From Actinomycetes bacterium (lineage in GTDB: Bacteria; Actinomycetota; Acidimicrobiia; Acidimicrobiales; RAAP-2), in the NCBI GenBank assembly GCA_021849435.1, contig JAJZSX010000108.1, positions 1 through 7,619 on the forward strand: a stretch of DNA of 7,619 nucleotides, written 5' to 3'. The notes under the pieces were generated by a model, which did no database searches, had not been told where the DNA came from, and saw only the letters and a program-made list of their open reading frames with translations. Every line of letters starts with the position of its first letter. Position 1 is the stretch's first letter. Of the stretch, positions 5,781 to 7,619 are shown piece after piece. The position numbers were made by a program, and so were the translations under genes.

Positions 5781-5786
5781 TAGTCT
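5781..5786 (+). promoter_or_regulatory. -10 element TAGTCT upstream of the DivIVA-like gene
   Basis: TAGTCT is followed by seven bases (TTGAGGA) and the ATG at 5794. TTGAGGA contains a short GAGGA, but it sits directly against the ATG, too close for a normal Shine-Dalgarno site. The leaderless geometry matches four other genes here. It lies in the 37-bp gap after the YlbL-like stop, so the gene could be transcribed separately from the protease. Confidence 0.5.
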
Positions 5787-5793
5787 TTGAGGA

Positions 5794-7545
5794 ATGGATG
5801 AACGCCGAATCCTCTCCACCACACGTCAATCGTCGACGGAGATCGTCCGGTCGAACTTTTCGACGATCCGCAAGGGTGGCTTAGACCCGCAAGAGGTACG
5901 GCTCCACCTGGAGGCAGTGGCTCGCGAGATGGGTCACCTCGAGCACAAAGTTCGTGAACTCCAAGACCAGCTTGCCGAGGCCCTGCGCCGAGCGGCTAAT
6001 CCGACGATCGACGAGGCGACCCTCGCGGCCGCGCTCGGAACCCAGAGCGCGGCAATCCTGCGCTCCGCCCACGAGGAGGCCGGCCGAGTTACGGCCGAAG
6101 CCCAGGAGCGCAGCGCGCAGATCTTCGCCGACGCCCAACAACGCGGCGCGGCCCACCTGATCGAGGCCCAGGAGCGCGCGACCTCGATCATCAGCGAGGC
6201 CGAGGCGACCGCGACCACCATCGACCACGACACCCGTCTCGGAGCCGAGCGGCTGATCGAGTCGGCGAAGTTGAACGCGGGCGTCGTGCTCGACCGCGCC
6301 CGCGAACAGGGTCGGGCGATCGTCGAACAGGCGAACGCCGCTCGAAAGACGGTGCTCAACGACCTCGCGGTCAAGCGCAAGGCGCTGCACATCCAGATCG
6401 AGCAGTTGCGCGTGGCCCGCGACACGCTGACCGGTCACGTGAGCGCGGTTCGCGACCAGCTCGAGGTTATGTTGAACGGGCTCAACAGCAGCGACGAGGC
6501 CGCCCGCGCCGCCGCGCTCGACGCGCTACGACTTCGCCCGGCGCCGCCCGATCCCACCGAGGAGGAGTTGCTAGCGGGCACCCCGCTTCGCGAAGTGCCC
6601 GACGCGGAGGTCACCCTCGTCGAGGTCCCGAGTCCCGCGCCGCCCCCGGTCCCAGCTCCAGCCCCAGCTCCGGAACCGGCGCCGGCCCCGGCACCGGTGG
6701 GCGACCCAGCCAAGTCGCGGACTCGTCCCTCAACCGCCGAGACGCCCGACGCAGCACCTGGCGGGCCGATGGAGGCCGAGGATCCGACCGGTACTGACGT
6801 CGTGAACGAGATCTTCGCGCGATTACGTAAGGCGACCCTCGAAGAGCGGGGCGCCACCGCGCCGGCCCCGGCGCCGCGCCGCGCCGCGTCCGCCAAACCC
6901 GCGACGCCGACCGACGAGCTCTTCAAGCGCCGCGACGGTGCGATCGAGGAGTCCCTCGCGGTGCTGACCCGCAAGGTCAAGCGCGTCCTCCAGGACGATC
7001 AGAACGTGATGCTCGACCGGTTGCGCAGCGTGAAGGGCGCGATCACGACCGAGCTCGAGGACGAGCACGCCCAACGGGCCCGCTACGCCGAGGCCGCCTT
7101 TGACGCGTTGGCCGACGCCGCGGCCGCCGGCGCCCAGTTCGCCTTCGACGAGAGCGGCGCGAACGGTGGTCCCGTGGACCGCCAGGAGCTCCAGGACGTC
7201 TCGGCGGACCTCGCGGTCACGATCGTGCTGGCGCTGCGTAAGCGGATCCTCGCCGATGGCAACGGCGACGGTCAGGACCGGGTGAACATGGCGTACAAGG
7301 AATGGCGGGGCGCGCGCGTCGAGCGCCTGTGCACCGACGCCGCGCGTCGGGCCTTCCACATCGGCGTGCTGGCCGCGGCAATCGGTCGACCCGTGCGGTT
7401 CTTGCCGTCCCCCCACGACCCGCCCTGTGACGCGTGCGCGCTTGACGCCGCGGCTGGTGAGCGCATCGCCGGACAGCGTTTCCCGAGTGGGTCCGCGCAC
7501 CCACCGCTGCACGCAGGCTGCGCCTGTGCGGTGGTGCCGGTTTGA
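5794..7545 (+). CDS. DivIVA-like coiled-coil protein with phage MuF-like Cys/His C-terminal domain
   Basis: The protein has 583 residues in distinct blocks. Residues about 18-65 resemble the DivIVA N-terminal domain (NFSTIRKGGLDPQEVRLHLE, then a coiled coil), which in DivIVA/Wag31/GpsB binds curved membrane and division proteins. Residues 90-188 form an Ala-rich hendecad coiled coil. Residues 279-302 are a Pro-Ala linker, with APAPAP again at 356-361. From about 372 a helical region leads to a C-terminal domain: RLCTDAARRAFHIGVLAAAI (511-530), then CDAC (545-548), GQRFPSGSAHPPLH and CAC (576-578), ending VVPV. The pattern CxxC ... PPLHxxCxC near the C-terminus is the hallmark of phage MuF/SPP1-gp7 head-morphogenesis proteins (PF04233) and probably binds zinc. 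There is no signal peptide or membrane segment, so it is cytoplasmic. It is probably a polar or envelope scaffold; the role of the tail is unknown. Confidence 0.88.
   Translation: MDERRILSTTRQSSTEIVRSNFSTIRKGGLDPQEVRLHLEAVAREMGHLEHKVRELQDQLAEALRRAANPTIDEATLAAALGTQSAAILRSAHEEAGRVTAEAQERSAQIFADAQQRGAAHLIEAQERATSIISEAEATATTIDHDTRLGAERLIESAKLNAGVVLDRAREQGRAIVEQANAARKTVLNDLAVKRKALHIQIEQLRVARDTLTGHVSAVRDQLEVMLNGLNSSDEAARAAALDALRLRPAPPDPTEEELLAGTPLREVPDAEVTLVEVPSPAPPPVPAPAPAPEPAPAPAPVGDPAKSRTRPSTAETPDAAPGGPMEAEDPTGTDVVNEIFARLRKATLEERGATAPAPAPRRAASAKPATPTDELFKRRDGAIEESLAVLTRKVKRVLQDDQNVMLDRLRSVKGAITTELEDEHAQRARYAEAAFDALADAAAAGAQFAFDESGANGGPVDRQELQDVSADLAVTIVLALRKRILADGNGDGQDRVNMAYKEWRGARVERLCTDAARRAFHIGVLAAAIGRPVRFLPSPHDPPCDACALDAAAGERIAGQRFPSGSAHPPLHAGCACAVVPV
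6061..6357 (+). repeat. Nine tandem 11-residue (hendecad) coiled-coil units within the DivIVA-like protein
   Basis: Residues 90-188 fall into 11-residue units of pattern xxAxxxAxxhh (h hydrophobic), for example AEAQERSAQIF, ADAQQRGAAHL, IEAQERATSII, DRAREQGRAIV and EQANAARKTVL. The register slips by one residue near 144-155. Hendecads favour a straight or right-handed, often parallel, coiled coil with a small Ala/Gly core, as in ATP-synthase b-like stalks. Confidence 0.65.
6628..6699 (+). repeat. Pro-Ala low-complexity linker in the DivIVA-like protein
   Basis: The codons for residues 279-302 are almost entirely CCN and GCN, with a PAPAPAP pattern. This is a stiff, disordered spacer separating the N-terminal coiled coil from the C-terminal half. 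The DNA is repetitive enough to vary in length between strains by slippage. Confidence 0.8.
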
Positions 7546-7553
7546 AAACGGCC

Positions 7554-7559
7554 TAGGCT
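7554..7559 (+). promoter_or_regulatory. -10 element TAGGCT for a leaderless start of the last gene
   Basis: TAGGCT lies in the 20-bp gap after the DivIVA-like stop and is followed by six bases before GTG 7566. There is no ribosome binding site between them. This is the fifth start in the window with this arrangement. Confidence 0.45.
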
Positions 7560-7565
7560 CGCAGC

Positions 7566-7619
7566 GTGCGTAGCCCCACCGACGTCTCGCCACGTCCCCG
7601 TCGACTCGGACGTTTCTCG
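7566..7619 (+). CDS. N-terminus of a gene cut by the window edge, possibly UPF0182
   Basis: GTG 7566 opens a frame that stays open for the remaining 18 codons (VRSPTDVSPRPRRLGRFS). A basic Arg/Pro-rich start is typical of cytoplasmic N-termini just before a first membrane helix. In mycobacteria the PDZ-S16 and DUF2342 genes sit beside a large multi-pass UPF0182 membrane protein, so UPF0182 is the leading guess. The visible residues alone do not prove it. Support for the start is the -10-like hexamer six bases upstream. Confidence 0.5.
   Translation, partial: MRSPTDVSPRPRRLGRFS

Noticed and set aside
5794..7545. Prophage or mobile element suggested by the MuF-like C-terminus
   Set aside because: No capsid, portal, terminase, integrase, attachment site or terminal repeats are visible, and the rest of the protein and its neighbours look like ordinary chromosomal genes.
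6823..7593. Minus-strand open frame of 256 codons over the DivIVA-like gene
   Set aside because: It is antisense to a protein with clear domain structure; its translation is Arg/Gly/Val-rich with no motif.

Overview
The window is high-GC DNA with GTG starts common and a strong third-position GC bias in the real genes. The gene set fits an actinobacterium, most likely class Acidimicrobiia: a Zincin_2/DUF2342-type protein, a membrane-anchored trypsin-like/PDZ protein carrying an HPSEL motif, a YlbL-type PDZ/Lon-like protease, and probably a UPF0182 gene. Mycobacteria also keep DUF2342, PDZ-S16 and UPF0182 genes side by side (Rv3195, Rv3194c, Rv3193c as I recall). The taxonomic call is inference; no rRNA or other marker is present.

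Layout from left to right: (1) the 3' end of an unrecognised plus-strand gene (3-221); (2) a minus-strand pair, a DUF2342-like protein (281-1405) downstream of an HtrA-like/PDZ protein (1435-2520); (3) a 492-bp gene-free divergent region (2521-3012) rich in inverted repeats; (4) a plus-strand MreB/actin-like gene (3013-4017) whose stop codon overlaps the stop of a convergent minus-strand HEAT-repeat gene (4014-4631); (5) 39 bp further on, a divergent plus-strand YlbL-like protease (4671-5756), then a large DivIVA-like coiled-coil protein with a C-terminal tail resembling phage MuF/SPP1-gp7 head-morphogenesis proteins (5794-7545), then the first 18 codons of another gene (7566 onward).

The theme is the cell envelope and cell shape or polarity: an actin-like protein, a DivIVA-type scaffold and membrane-anchored extracytoplasmic proteins. 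Three of the predicted enzymes seem to have lost catalytic or metal-binding residues by motif comparison: the zincin (HExxH replaced by QEFVA), the HtrA-like protein (no His/Asp/Ser triad) and the actin-like protein (catalytic Glu and phosphate-2 Asp replaced). The YlbL-like protease keeps its Ser/Lys dyad. The neighbourhood may therefore be mainly structural or regulatory, with one active protease. These comparisons are from memory of the families and need alignments.

The clearest regulatory pattern is that five of the seven visible starts have a TANNNT hexamer (four of them TAGNNT) ending 6-8 nt before the start codon. This is the geometry of leaderless transcription. The most unusual gene is the DivIVA-hendecad-MuF-like fusion at 5794-7545.
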